Under the pieces are notes generated by a model. That model searched no databases and was not told where the DNA came from. It was given only the letters and a program-made list of their open reading frames with translations. Shown in pieces: positions 33,339 to 41,731 of a DNA stretch of 64,000 nucleotides. Position 1 is the stretch's first letter; each line of letters begins with the position of its first letter. Position numbers and translations under genes: made by a program. This DNA comes from Sporolactobacillus laevolacticus DSM 442 (GTDB lineage: Bacteria > Bacillota > Bacilli > Bacillales > Sporolactobacillaceae), in contig NZ_AWTC01000008.1 of assembly GCF_000497245.1 (NCBI RefSeq), forward strand, positions 147,269 through 211,268, in the 5' to 3' direction.

Positions 33339-33992
33339 TTAGTTTCCTAAGATCTGCTTTAATTCTTCAACACTGCTGACCATATAAGTTGGACTTGCTC
33401 CCTTGATTTCATCGATCGAGCCATATCCATAAGTGACGCCAATACAATCAATCCCCGTGTTGTGAGCTCCGATCAAATCATGTTTCCGATCACCAATCAT
33501 GACAAAGTCATTCTGATCATAATCACGGTAAAGGTTAAGTATGTAGTCAATAATATCGGTCTTCGATGATCGTGTTCCATCAAGATTGCTGCCAACTACC
33601 TGATCAAAATATCGATCAATAGCAAAATACTTCAATATTTGCTCAGAAAAAACTGTCGGCTTCGATGTCGCAATGATCAACGTATGTCCTGCCTGTTTTA
33701 AGGATTCCAACATTGCTTGGATGCCCGGATATAATTCGTTCTCAAACATACCTTTTTCTTTGAAACGTTCTCTGTAATAATCAATGGCTTTCAGGATATC
33801 ATTTTCATTCATATGGTAGTACTCTGCGAATGAATCCTGAAGTGGCGGGCCTATAAAACATTCCAGTTTTTGTAGATCTGGTTCAAAAATCCCCATTTTC
33901 TCCAGCCCATACTGAACCGATTTCGTAATTCCTATTTTCGGGTCCGACAGTGTTCCATCCAAATCAAACAAAATCATCTTATACTTTTCCAC
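33339..33992 (-). CDS. HAD-superfamily phosphatase (phosphoglycolate-phosphatase-like)
   Basis: This 217-residue HAD-IA protein has motif I FDLDGTLSD (nucleophile Asp near residue 10), a helical cap, motif II IIATSKP, a Lys in KTDIIDY and motif IV FVMIGDRKHDLIGA. It resembles the Gph/PgpA-like and 5'-nucleotidase-like HAD group. Such enzymes clear phosphoglycolate or other small phosphate esters. AGGAGG lies before ATG 33992. It is monocistronic. Confidence 0.83.
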   Translation of the reverse strand: MEKYKMILFDLDGTLSDPKIGITKSVQYGLEKMGIFEPDLQKLECFIGPPLQDSFAEYYHMNENDILKAIDYYRERFKEKGMFENELYPGIQAMLESLKQAGHTLIIATSKPTVFSEQILKYFAIDRYFDQVVGSNLDGTRSSKTDIIDYILNLYRDYDQNDFVMIGDRKHDLIGAHNTGIDCIGVTYGYGSIDEIKGASPTYMVSSVEELKQILGN

Positions 33993-34346
33993 AGGATCCT
34001 CCTTTTGCTACTCCTTCATAACCATAATTACTTTAACATTTGAATGAATTATAGCTTAGTTTAAAAAGAAGAACTAGCTATATTTGCTGTTTGATACACC
34101 AAATTTCCTTCACCCCTGACATGCATCAAATTCTTCAATTATCAATAAAGAACCATTTTCGCAATTGCTAATTGCAATGAATTTCAGTTGAAATTCTAAC
34201 CAATGGGTTCTGACCTTTTATAACAGACATATAAATCAATGCTACTTTGATTTTACAAAATATTTGTTTAAAATTAATCTTAATTAATTTTAATTTTAAA
34301 AGATATATGTTATTCTCTTACCATACCTATTGGAAGAGGGGAAAAA
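33993..34346. other. 354-bp AT-rich divergent control region
   Basis: There is no credible ORF. The right part holds the katA control region with a long inverted repeat at 34268-34293. The left part must hold the HAD gene promoter but shows no strong match. A short duplicated motif around AATTGC lies near 34161-34178. Confidence 0.45.
34268..34293. promoter_or_regulatory. Inverted repeat upstream of katA, candidate PerR operator
   Basis: TTAAAATTAA and TTAATTTTAA are perfect 10-base inverted arms around TCTTAA. The AT-rich TTAnAAT/ATTnTAA character resembles PerR/Fur boxes, but it is not a clean 7-1-7 match. Confidence 0.4.
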
Positions 34347-35807
34347 ATGAGCGAAAACAAGAATAAATTAACGACGAGCTGGGGCGCACCTGTCGGTGAC
34401 AATCAAAATTCAATGACTGCAGGTTCATCCGGACCAACTTTGATTCAAGACTTTGCTCTATTAGATAAACTGGCTCATTTTGATCGCGAACGTGTTCCAG
34501 AACGCGTGGTCCACGCAAAGGGTACAGGCGCACATGGATACTTTGAGGTAACTCATGATCTCTCACAATATACAAAAGCTGATTTCTTGTCTCAAATCGG
34601 AAAACGCACGTCAGTGTTTACCCGTTTTTCAACAGTAGCCGGTGAGTTAGGTTCCGCCGACACTGTGCGTGATCCGAGAGGATTTGCGGTTAAATTTTAT
34701 ACAAATGAAGGCAATTATGATTTAGTCGGCAACAATACACCCGTATTCTTTATTCGTGATGCGATTAAGTTTCCAGATTTCATTCATACACAAAAAAGAG
34801 ATCCAAGAACGCACCTGAAAAATCCGACTGCTGTCTGGGATTTCTGGTCACTGTCGCCTGAATCCCTTCACCAGGTGACGATTCTCGCTTCTGACCGCGG
34901 CATTCCTGCAACCCTCCGTCATATGCACGGATATGGCAGCCATACATTTAGATGGGTGAATGCGGAAGGCAAAAGTGTGTGGGTCAAATATCATTGGAGA
35001 ACGGATCAGGGAATTAAAAATCTCGATGTCGATTTAGCAGAAAAACTGGCTGGAGAAAACCCAGATTATCATACTCAGGATTTATTTAATGCGATCGAAA
35101 ACGGTGACTATCCATCATGGACTTTATATGTCCAGATCATGCCGCTGGAAGACGCGAAAGCTTATCGTTTCAATCCTTTTGACGTCACAAAAGTCATCTC
35201 ACAGAAAGATTATCCACTGATTGAAGTCGGCCGTATGGTACTGAATAAAAACCCTGAAAATTATTTCGCCGAAGTGGAACAGGCTGCCTTCTCGCCCGCC
35301 ACGCTCGTGCCTGGCATTGATGTATCTCCGGATAAAATGCTGCAAGGACGGCTTTTCTCCTATGCAGATACCCAGCGGCATCGCATCGGACCGAATTATC
35401 AGACCTTGCCGATCAATCGTCCATTAAGCGGGGTCAACAATTACTATCGTGACGGTAACATGCGTTTCGATGGGAACGGCGGCCGTTCCGTCTACTACGA
35501 GCCGAACAGCTTTGGTGGACCTGCTGAATCCTCCGAAAACAAGCAAGCAGAATTCGAAGTAAACGGCATGGCAGCCAATGTTCCATATGACGATGATGAT
35601 TTCTACACACAAGCAGGTGACCTCTATCGCCTCATGAATGAAGATGAACGTACACGGCTTGTCCGTAACCTCGTAAATTGGATGAAACCAGTTGAAGTAG
35701 AAGAAATCAAGGAACGTCAGATCCGCCACTTCTACAGAGCGGATCCAGAGTATGGAAAACGCGTTGCAGAAGGACTCGGTCTTCCCGTTCCTAACAATAT
35801 TTTGTAA
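34347..35807 (+). CDS. katA: Heme catalase, clade 3
   Basis: This 486-residue small-subunit catalase begins [19 protein letters not shown]. It has the distal His56 in [12 protein letters not shown], the distal Asn in [12 protein letters not shown] and the proximal heme ligand Tyr (~339) in [12 protein letters not shown]. It converts hydrogen peroxide to water and oxygen. GAAGAGGGG precedes ATG 34347. It ends at a strong terminator. Catalase in a presumed Sporolactobacillus-like host is notable because that genus is usually described as catalase-negative. Confidence 0.96.
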   Translation: MSENKNKLTTSWGAPVGDNQNSMTAGSSGPTLIQDFALLDKLAHFDRERVPERVVHAKGTGAHGYFEVTHDLSQYTKADFLSQIGKRTSVFTRFSTVAGELGSADTVRDPRGFAVKFYTNEGNYDLVGNNTPVFFIRDAIKFPDFIHTQKRDPRTHLKNPTAVWDFWSLSPESLHQVTILASDRGIPATLRHMHGYGSHTFRWVNAEGKSVWVKYHWRTDQGIKNLDVDLAEKLAGENPDYHTQDLFNAIENGDYPSWTLYVQIMPLEDAKAYRFNPFDVTKVISQKDYPLIEVGRMVLNKNPENYFAEVEQAAFSPATLVPGIDVSPDKMLQGRLFSYADTQRHRIGPNYQTLPINRPLSGVNNYYRDGNMRFDGNGGRSVYYEPNSFGGPAESSENKQAEFEVNGMAANVPYDDDDFYTQAGDLYRLMNEDERTRLVRNLVNWMKPVEVEEIKERQIRHFYRADPEYGKRVAEGLGLPVPNNIL

Positions 35808-35827
35808 TTTACATTTCCCACTCATAC

Positions 35828-35872
35828 AAAAAAACTCAGTGTGAAAAGAACTTTTTCACGCTGAGTTTTTTT
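35828..35872 (+). terminator. Terminator of katA
   Basis: AAAAAACTCAG-T-GTGAAAA pairs with TTTTTCAC-G-CTGAGTTTTTTT. Confidence 0.9.
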
Positions 35873-35920
35873 CTTATGGACTATAATACTGTTCTGGCAA
35901 CAAATCTCACGCAACATCGT

Positions 35921-36283
35921 TTAAGAGACACGCTCTACATATTCAGCGATCAAACCATCAGGATGCTGCATCAGCATAATCCAACTGCCTGGTGTACGTT
36001 TGGGCTTGGTGAGACATACCGCTCCTCTTTGCTGTAGTTCGTACATTGTTTCCTGGATCGAATCAACCAACAGTGTTGCACGAGCCGATTCAAATAATTT
36101 TCTTGACTCTGCATCCCCCGCAATAATGACCGCTTTATCGACGATTGCCAGCTCCAAGTTTAGTCCTTCGTAATATGCACGCTCCATGCAGGTCGTTTGA
36201 TACAACATTTCATAAAATTTAATGGTCTTATCCATAGCATCACGTTCAATAAATACACGGATTAATGTACCAAGTACCTTCAT
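35921..36283 (-). CDS. VOC-family protein
   Basis: About 120 residues with an N-terminal half MKVLGTLIRVF...MDKTIKFYEML and a C-terminal half TPGSWIMLMQHPDGLIAEYVE, the usual VOC/glyoxalase layout with Glu near the C-terminus as metal ligand. ATG 36283 follows AAAGGTGG by 8 bases; the frame could open at GTG 36295, but this overlaps the ribosome site. It is the last gene before the katA terminator and follows a quinone reductase gene by about 64 bp on the same strand. Function is unknown; detoxification is plausible. Confidence 0.78.
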   Translation of the reverse strand: MKVLGTLIRVFIERDAMDKTIKFYEMLYQTTCMERAYYEGLNLELAIVDKAVIIAGDAESRKLFESARATLLVDSIQETMYELQQRGAVCLTKPKRTPGSWIMLMQHPDGLIAEYVERVS

Positions 36284-36347
36284 CACTAAAACCACCTTTT
36301 CTCATGTTCCAAGAACCGATGCAATGAGGTGACATTCATTAAACAAA

Positions 36348-36929
36348 CTACTTGCGAAGCTGGCGTGACTGCTGATGCACATAATCCAGCCACCGTTCCC
36401 TCTTCTTGGCACTGCTCCCCTTTATTCCTGCCAGCATCATTCGTTTAACCGAACGGATACCGCAAAACTGCAGGATCGCTTTCTTAATGACGGTCCACTC
36501 CGTATTCCTACGAATGAATCGAACAAACCAACCGGGAGAATCAATGGTGTATATGACCCACGCAGACTTGCCGGTCAAATGCCCTTTTGGAATCAATCCT
36601 TCGTAGGAGTATGCGAAACCTGCGGCAAATACCCTGTCAAAAAAGCCTTTCAAAATTGCAGGAAGTCCATACCACCACACTGGGTAGATAAAAACGTAGT
36701 GATCAGCCTTCTTAATTAACTCACGGTAACGTGCCAACTCAGGATCATTTTTCATATCTCTTCTTCTGCGTTTGTCATTAAAAATCAGAACGGGATCAAA
36801 GTGTTCTTGGTATAAATCGAGAACGGACACATCATGATTGGATTCCTTCAATCCCTTCGTAACCCGTTCAAGGATCGCGTGATTAAAACTTTTCGGATTG
36901 GGGTGTGCATAGATAATAAGAACATTCAT
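36348..36929 (-). CDS. NAD(P)H:quinone oxidoreductase, flavodoxin fold (KefF/MdaB-like)
   Basis: The 193-residue protein begins MNVLIIYAHPNPKSFNHAI, the FMN-binding start of the NQO1/KefF family. FIYPVWWYGLPAILKGFFDRVF follows, split here by the known second flavin loop. It performs two-electron reduction of quinones or azo compounds with NAD(P)H. ATG 36929 is preceded by GGAGATG and beats the upstream codon at 36968. It lies 22 bp downstream of a MarR gene on the same strand, the usual layout for a MarR-repressed electrophile-response reductase. Confidence 0.87.
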   Translation of the reverse strand: MNVLIIYAHPNPKSFNHAILERVTKGLKESNHDVSVLDLYQEHFDPVLIFNDKRRRRDMKNDPELARYRELIKKADHYVFIYPVWWYGLPAILKGFFDRVFAAGFAYSYEGLIPKGHLTGKSAWVIYTIDSPGWFVRFIRRNTEWTVIKKAILQFCGIRSVKRMMLAGIKGSSAKKRERWLDYVHQQSRQLRK

Positions 36930-36951
36930 TTTTTCATCTCCAATAGGCAAT

Positions 36952-37422
36952 TTACATTTCATAACCACGTTTTTTTAGTGTCTCAGCAATCGGCTGACCT
37001 TGCAGGAACCTGCCCAGTAATGTACACATCAGCTCAAGTTCATCTTCTGAATAGAGTTGATTTAATTGGTGATACATTTGCAGTTCAATCGCTTTTACAA
37101 GCCGTTCTTTCTCTTTCCCCGTCTGAGTAAGTTCGAGCGTGACGTACCTGGAATCCTTCTCATGTGCGATTTTCTCAACCAATCCGTCTCGGACCAATCG
37201 CTCGACAAGCCGTGACGGACTTCCAGATTCACAGATCAATAATTGTCCAAGTTCCTTGAGCGAAATTCCCTTTCGGTCATGCAACGTGCGCAAAACTTCT
37301 GCTTGAGATGCCGTTAGATCAATGCCCTTGAGCAAATCATTAAGCAACCGATTTCCATGTCTCTGTACGGCAAGAATAAGATAGCGCAATGCTTCTGCCT
37401 TTAGATTTTTTTCCTCTTTCAT
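36952..37422 (-). CDS. MarR-family transcriptional regulator
   Basis: The 156-residue regulator has the MarR winged helix: LTASQAEVLRTLHDRKGISL, LGQLLICESGSPSRLVERL as recognition helix, and the wing EKIAHEKDSRYVTLELT. ATG 37422 lies after GAAGGT; GTG 37434 is an alternative. It heads the MarR / quinone reductase operon. A Cys in the recognition region (LLICESG) could sense oxidants or quinones, as in other MarR proteins (inference). Two 20-bp palindromes directly upstream are likely its operators. Confidence 0.87.
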   Translation of the reverse strand: MKEEKNLKAEALRYLILAVQRHGNRLLNDLLKGIDLTASQAEVLRTLHDRKGISLKELGQLLICESGSPSRLVERLVRDGLVEKIAHEKDSRYVTLELTQTGKEKERLVKAIELQMYHQLNQLYSEDELELMCTLLGRFLQGQPIAETLKKRGYEM

Positions 37423-37448
37423 AATTACCTTCACACTTCCAATTCATA

Positions 37449-37498
37449 ATAGATGACCAGTCATTTATCAACCAAATAATAAATGACCGGTCATCTAT
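37449..37498. promoter_or_regulatory. Paired palindromic operators upstream of the MarR gene
   Basis: ATAGATGACCAGTCATTTAT (37449-37468) and ATAAATGACCGGTCATCTAT (37479-37498) are each near-palindromic. They are also reverse complements of one another with one mismatch. Their centres are 30 bp apart. The second contains the perfect palindrome ATGACCGGTCAT. Confidence 0.75.
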
Positions 37499-37546
37499 TG
37501 TCAAGAAAAATAATAAGCTGCAAATGTAAATTTCATTTACGTTGTA

Positions 37547-37584
37547 TTGACAAAAAGATGGGTTTTATATGATAATGATTATCA
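37547..37584 (+). promoter_or_regulatory. Promoter with Fur box for the iron permease
   Basis: TTGACA (37547-37552) is 18 bp from GATAAT (37571-37576). TGATAATGATTATCA (37570-37584) is a perfect 7-1-7 Fur box covering the -10, so iron repression is expected. Confidence 0.88.
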
Positions 37585-37621
37585 ATGTCACTCATGTGAT
37601 TTTATTAAAAGGAGCGATCTC

Positions 37622-38470
37622 ATGTTTGGAGCCGCATTTTTAGTCGCCTTGCGCGAAGGATTGGAAATTTCTCTGATTCTGGGAATCATTTTTTCTTATC
37701 TGCGAGGATTGAATAGAAAAAATACGTTTAAGCCTGTCTGGATTGGCGCGGGTATTGCTATTGCCTTCTCAATTATTGTCGGTTCCATTCTTTACATATT
37801 AACCGGCGGCGAAGAATGGCACGGTCAGCTTTATATAGAAGCAGCTATTTTTTTAGTTGCTGTTGGTATATTGTCATATATGACTTTTTGGATGAAAAAG
37901 AACAGTCCCGGGATGAACAAAGGCATTCAAGCATCGATTGATACGGCGTTGAAAAGCAATGGTGGTACCTTCCAACTTATACTCTTGGCATTCATTACAA
38001 TAATACGAGAAGGATTGGAATTAGTCATGTTTCTTCTCGCGATTGCTGTGGATGGAAAAGGGAATGGATTATCGCTTGGTTCAGGAACATTAGTCGGTTT
38101 AATCATAGCCATATTAATTGGTTGGGGCATTTACCAAGGTTCAGCAAAAATTAATCTAAAAACCTTTTTTCAAGCGATGGGCAACCTGTTAATTATCGTG
38201 GCTGCAGGACTACTCATTAATGCCGTTCACGAATTTATAGAGCTTGGTATTATTCAGCCCGGTGTTTATCTTTATAATTGGGAACATGTGCTGGACCGTC
38301 ACGGAGCGATTGGCGGAATTCTGCATGCGCTCGTTGGTTATACGGACCATTTAAGCAGCGTACAGCTTATTGTTTGGTTGATTTACATTATTCCTGCGAT
38401 TATCTTGTTTAATCGAAAAAAGGTCAGCACGCTTGCTAGAGGAGCCGCGCTTGATAAAGTGAATAACTAA
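37622..38470 (+). CDS. FTR1-family high-affinity iron permease (EfeU-like)
   Basis: This 282-residue membrane protein has about seven TM helices and two REGLE motifs (LREGLEISL near residue 10 and IREGLELVM near 133), the acid residues that carry Fe in FTR1/EfeU. The start is ATG 37622 after AAAGGAG, not the upstream frame at 37547, which runs through the promoter. A perfect Fur box upstream supports iron import. No EfeO or EfeB partner is next to it, unlike ywbLMN of B. subtilis, so it may work alone or with distant partners. Confidence 0.9.
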   Translation: MFGAAFLVALREGLEISLILGIIFSYLRGLNRKNTFKPVWIGAGIAIAFSIIVGSILYILTGGEEWHGQLYIEAAIFLVAVGILSYMTFWMKKNSPGMNKGIQASIDTALKSNGGTFQLILLAFITIIREGLELVMFLLAIAVDGKGNGLSLGSGTLVGLIIAILIGWGIYQGSAKINLKTFFQAMGNLLIIVAAGLLINAVHEFIELGIIQPGVYLYNWEHVLDRHGAIGGILHALVGYTDHLSSVQLIVWLIYIIPAIILFNRKKVSTLARGAALDKVNN

Positions 38471-38514
38471 TAAAACTACAGCTTTAAGGTTACTAAATTC
38501 TGTTGAAAAAAAAT

Positions 38515-38557
38515 TAAGTGTTTGGACGTCCTTTCAGGATATCCAAACACTTTTTTA
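38515..38557 (+). terminator. Terminator of the iron permease gene
   Basis: AAGTGTTTGGA / TCCAAACACTT stem followed by TTTTAA. It also faces the convergent isochorismatase-like gene. Confidence 0.88.
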
Positions 38558-38583
38558 ATGGCTTTGTTAAACTTGCCTTTGAC

Positions 38584-39177
38584 TTAGTTGTTGCCGATAA
38601 GATTATTTACTTCTTCGCTGGTCCGAATTTTTCCTATCCTTGGGAAGATGTAGGTACACACATAATCATGCTCTTCTTTTGTTGAAGCCGTCATCGCATC
38701 TTCCACAAAAATCTGATGATAGCCATGCTGAAAAGCTTCTCTTGCGGTGGTATCCACACCGATTGAGGTGGAAATACCACAGAGTACGACCGTATCGATG
38801 CCTCGGCGGCGCAGCTGCAAGTCAAGGTCCGTACCATAGAATGCGCCCCATTGTCTTTTGGTAATCAGATGAACATTTTCTTTGTTCTCCAACTCAGAGA
38901 CAAAGTGATCCCAACCTTTAGGAAACTGCATCGGACTTTGTTTTCTATCTGTCTTGGGCTTAGGCATGTCTTTCCCATCTACAGAAGAGACTCTTACAAG
39001 AACGACAAAAGCGCCTTTATCTGTGAATGCATCAATTAATTTGCTCGCATTTTGAACGACCTGCGCACCGGTATATGGGGCACGCGGTACGTTCACAATC
39101 CCATTTTGCAAATCGATGACCACAAGCGCTGTTTTGTCCGGATTCAATAACTCAGTTACTGTATTGATCTCGCTCAT
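38584..39177 (-). CDS. Isochorismatase-like hydrolase lacking the usual Cys nucleophile
   Basis: This 197-residue protein of the isochorismatase/cysteine-hydrolase superfamily has Asp in VVIDLQNGI, Lys in [11 protein letters not shown] and a Rossmann-like core. The position of the catalytic Cys reads [13 protein letters not shown], with Gly where nicotinamidases and N-carbamoylases have Cys. True isochorismatases such as EntB also lack this Cys, so the protein may hydrolyse a vinyl ether-type substrate. ATG 39177 overlaps the stop of the MFS gene in ATGA, indicating translational coupling. It is likely the last gene of an AraC-MFS-hydrolase cluster. Confidence 0.82.
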   Translation of the reverse strand: MSEINTVTELLNPDKTALVVIDLQNGIVNVPRAPYTGAQVVQNASKLIDAFTDKGAFVVLVRVSSVDGKDMPKPKTDRKQSPMQFPKGWDHFVSELENKENVHLITKRQWGAFYGTDLDLQLRRRGIDTVVLCGISTSIGVDTTAREAFQHGYHQIFVEDAMTASTKEEHDYVCTYIFPRIGKIRTSEEVNNLIGNN

Positions 39178-40454
39178 TTGCTTCTCTCCATTCCATTTGC
39201 TTTTTGTAATGCCCATTCATTTTTATTCAGTTTCTTATACACGTTATAGTAAACCCACACGGCATTGATCAGCAGCAACGCGCTTGTACTATAGAATACA
39301 TAACGGACGCCTAGCCAGGCTGCTACTTGCCCGCCTAGAACCGAGCCGCTGAATGTGCCTAAATACATAGCCGACATGCTAAAGCCAAAAATTCTTCCCG
39401 TAAGCGCGCCCGGTGTGATTTTCTTAACCAGAATATTGACTGAAGGCATCAGCCCTGCCGCAGTTAGACCGAATAAAAAGCGCAAGCCGATTAACTGCCA
39501 CGGATTACTTACAAAGGCTTGTGGGATAAAAAGGATCCCTGCGATAACCAGCGCAACCAAGATCACGTTTTGTGCACCGATACGGTCAGAGAGCTTTCCA
39601 AGTCTGGGGGCGGCAATGATGTTCGCGAGTCCGGATGCTGAAAAGGCCAATCCGGCGAGCAGCGCAACATGCCCGGTTCCACGGGATAGCTGCGTAACAT
39701 ATACAGTGATAATCGGTTCCACAGAATATAAGGCCACAGTTAATATAAATGAAGTAACGAACAGGGTAATCGTTAGGCTTTTTTCCGGAATACCTGCCCA
39801 TACTTCCTTAGCGTGAAGCACCTTTTTCTCTTGTCGGCGGAAATCCTCTTTGACAAACAAAAGCGTCGTCAAGAACGCAATCATCATCAGCGATCCTGTG
39901 ATAAAGAATACATTTTGCGGACCGGCATATTCGGTGATGAATCCACCAATCATCGGACCTAACAAAGCACCGGCAATATTTGCTGTTGAAAGCGTACCCA
40001 AAGCCCATCCTGCGTGTGCATTGTCTGCCTGGGTAGCAATCAATGTGGTGCATGCCGTACTATAGCCGGTAATGACGCCTAACAGCACTCTTAATCCAAT
40101 CAGCGCATAGACATTGGACGCAAAACCCATGCTGCCGATAACAATTGTCATACCAAGACTCGCACGCAAGAGCATGGGTTTTCTCCCGAACTTGTCGGCA
40201 GCAGATCCCCAAATCGGTGAGAATATTGCTGAGATGATAAACGTAACGCCAAAAGCAACGCCGGACAACTGCGCAATTTCAGCCGCATTATGGACACCAA
40301 GCTGCCGGATATAGAGCGGTAATACCGGTGCAATCTGGCTCATACCAATACCCGTAACAAACATACCAAACCAGCAAAAGGCCAAATTTCTTTTCCAAAT
40401 TGGCAAACCAAAAAACCTCCCTTCTGAATTTTTTTCATGATCATACACGAACAA
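39174..40454 (-). CDS. MFS exporter, DHA1 (12-TMS) family
   Basis: The 426-residue protein has about 12 TM helices, motif A as [13 protein letters not shown] after TMS2, and motif C-like [12 protein letters not shown] in TMS5. These are marks of DHA1 drug/proton antiporters (MdtG/YfmO-like). It overlaps the isochorismatase-like gene by 4 bp (ATGA), so the two products are probably made together and may act on related compounds (inference). An AraC regulator lies 55 bp upstream on the same strand. Confidence 0.87.
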   Translation of the reverse strand: MFVYDHEKNSEGRFFGLPIWKRNLAFCWFGMFVTGIGMSQIAPVLPLYIRQLGVHNAAEIAQLSGVAFGVTFIISAIFSPIWGSAADKFGRKPMLLRASLGMTIVIGSMGFASNVYALIGLRVLLGVITGYSTACTTLIATQADNAHAGWALGTLSTANIAGALLGPMIGGFITEYAGPQNVFFITGSLMMIAFLTTLLFVKEDFRRQEKKVLHAKEVWAGIPEKSLTITLFVTSFILTVALYSVEPIITVYVTQLSRGTGHVALLAGLAFSASGLANIIAAPRLGKLSDRIGAQNVILVALVIAGILFIPQAFVSNPWQLIGLRFLFGLTAAGLMPSVNILVKKITPGALTGRIFGFSMSAMYLGTFSGSVLGGQVAAWLGVRYVFYSTSALLLINAVWVYYNVYKKLNKNEWALQKANGMERSK

Positions 40455-40509
40455 TGAACAATAGCATCCTCATTTTATCTCTATATTTGCTTTAATAACA
40501 TGCATGATC

Positions 40510-41343
40510 TTATAATCCATGGACATTTTTGTCGTAAAATTCCGAAGGACTTATCCCTTCCATTTTTTTAAATAGTCTGCTGAAATAAAATTCATCGGCA
40601 AACCCCAGTCCATGTGCAATTTCATTTATTTTTTTATTCCCTTCAACAATCAGCTCTTTTGCTTTATCCATTTTAATCTTGTTAAAATAACCAATAACCG
40701 AATAGCCGGTTCTATCCTTAAAAGTTCTTGATAGGTAAGCAGGCGACAGCTGCACCATCTCGGACAAGTCGGTCAACCGCACATGACCGGCGATGTTCTG
40801 ATGCATATAGTTAATGATCTGATCTACTTTTAGAAATGTCGCGTCATTTTTATTTTGTTTCTTTCGATCATGAGCAATGGCAATAATCAATTGTTGAAGT
40901 AAAGTCTTTGTGATGAACTCATATCCTGGCTGTTTTGCGTCCCAGCACTCAACCATTTTTTTAAAAAGATCTTCAATCAAATAGTAATCCTTTACTTCTC
41001 CGGCATGTTGCAGCGAGAGCACGCTTGCGTTCTCCTTAATCGTCCATTTGTTATCGGTAAAAAATACAGAGGCAAAACTAAAATGAACCGATTGAAAGGA
41101 TACCGGTTCTGCTTGGTCCAGCTCTATTGAATGATGAACACCAGGAGCGATATAGAAAAGCATCCCTGCCTTTATCACATAGCTTTTCTTTTCTATGGCA
41201 AAGCGGCCTCTTCCTCCGATAAAAAACAGAAATTCATGATGGTTAAGCGTTCGAAAAATTTTATTTGAATGACGACCGGAATCATTAGCCTTCCTTGAAT
41301 TGCAGTAATGAATATGAAAAAAAAGATGATTTATGTTCTTCAT
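40510..41343 (-). CDS. AraC-family transcriptional regulator
   Basis: The 277-residue regulator has an N-terminal cupin-like sensor (LNHHEFLFFIGGRGRFAIEK, then KAGMLFYIAPGVHHSIE) and a C-terminal double HTH. The latter has LTDLSEMVQLSPAYLSRTFK and KINEIAHGLGFADEFYFSRL followed by the FKKMEGISPSEF signature. ATG 41343 follows TGGAGG. It probably activates the MFS/isochorismatase-like genes to its left; it could also act on the long control region before the phosphoketolase gene to its right. The inducer is unknown. Confidence 0.88.
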   Translation of the reverse strand: MKNINHLFFHIHYCNSRKANDSGRHSNKIFRTLNHHEFLFFIGGRGRFAIEKKSYVIKAGMLFYIAPGVHHSIELDQAEPVSFQSVHFSFASVFFTDNKWTIKENASVLSLQHAGEVKDYYLIEDLFKKMVECWDAKQPGYEFITKTLLQQLIIAIAHDRKKQNKNDATFLKVDQIINYMHQNIAGHVRLTDLSEMVQLSPAYLSRTFKDRTGYSVIGYFNKIKMDKAKELIVEGNKKINEIAHGLGFADEFYFSRLFKKMEGISPSEFYDKNVHGL

Positions 41344-41731
41344 ACGTCCTCCATTTTTTTGGGATGATCATTCCATTTCGCACTCATTCGCTACAAATTA
41401 GTTTAAATAGAATCCATATGCGTTTCAATTTTGTCGTGATGAAACCGCATTTACAGAACTAAGGCCATTCTCTGGTTTGAAGCGCTTGTGAACCGAAAAC
41501 GAACCTGTTAAAGTAAAATTAATAAGTATATTTTTATACTATTTTTCAAATAGGCAAAGAAATTTTCGTGCTTCTTGAATGTTATTCACTTACGGAATAA
41601 CAGAGCACCTTTACCGCTTGAATTGATTTTTTACTCTTAGACAACACTAGTTGTCAAGTACCTGAGCGCCAACACAGTTAATGAAAACATTTTTTCGTGG
41701 ATTACTATTCATTTGAAAGGAGTTGTTATTC
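41344..41731 (+). other. 388-bp leader/control region of the phosphoketolase gene, rich in dyads
   Basis: No ORF is present. Three perfect inverted repeats are visible: AGTATA-TTTT-TATACT (41525-41540), TGTTATTC-ACTTACG-GAATAACA (41580-41602) and GACAAC-ACTA-GTTGTC (41640-41655). A cre-like AAGCGCTT core lies at 41480-41487. I cannot fix a promoter: TTGTCA (41651-41656) has only a poor -10 at 17 bp. Confidence 0.55.
41476..41492 (+). promoter_or_regulatory. cre-like site upstream of phosphoketolase
   Basis: TTTGAAGCGCTTGTGAA contains the palindromic cre core AAGCGCTT, with mismatches in the flanks. Confidence 0.4.
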
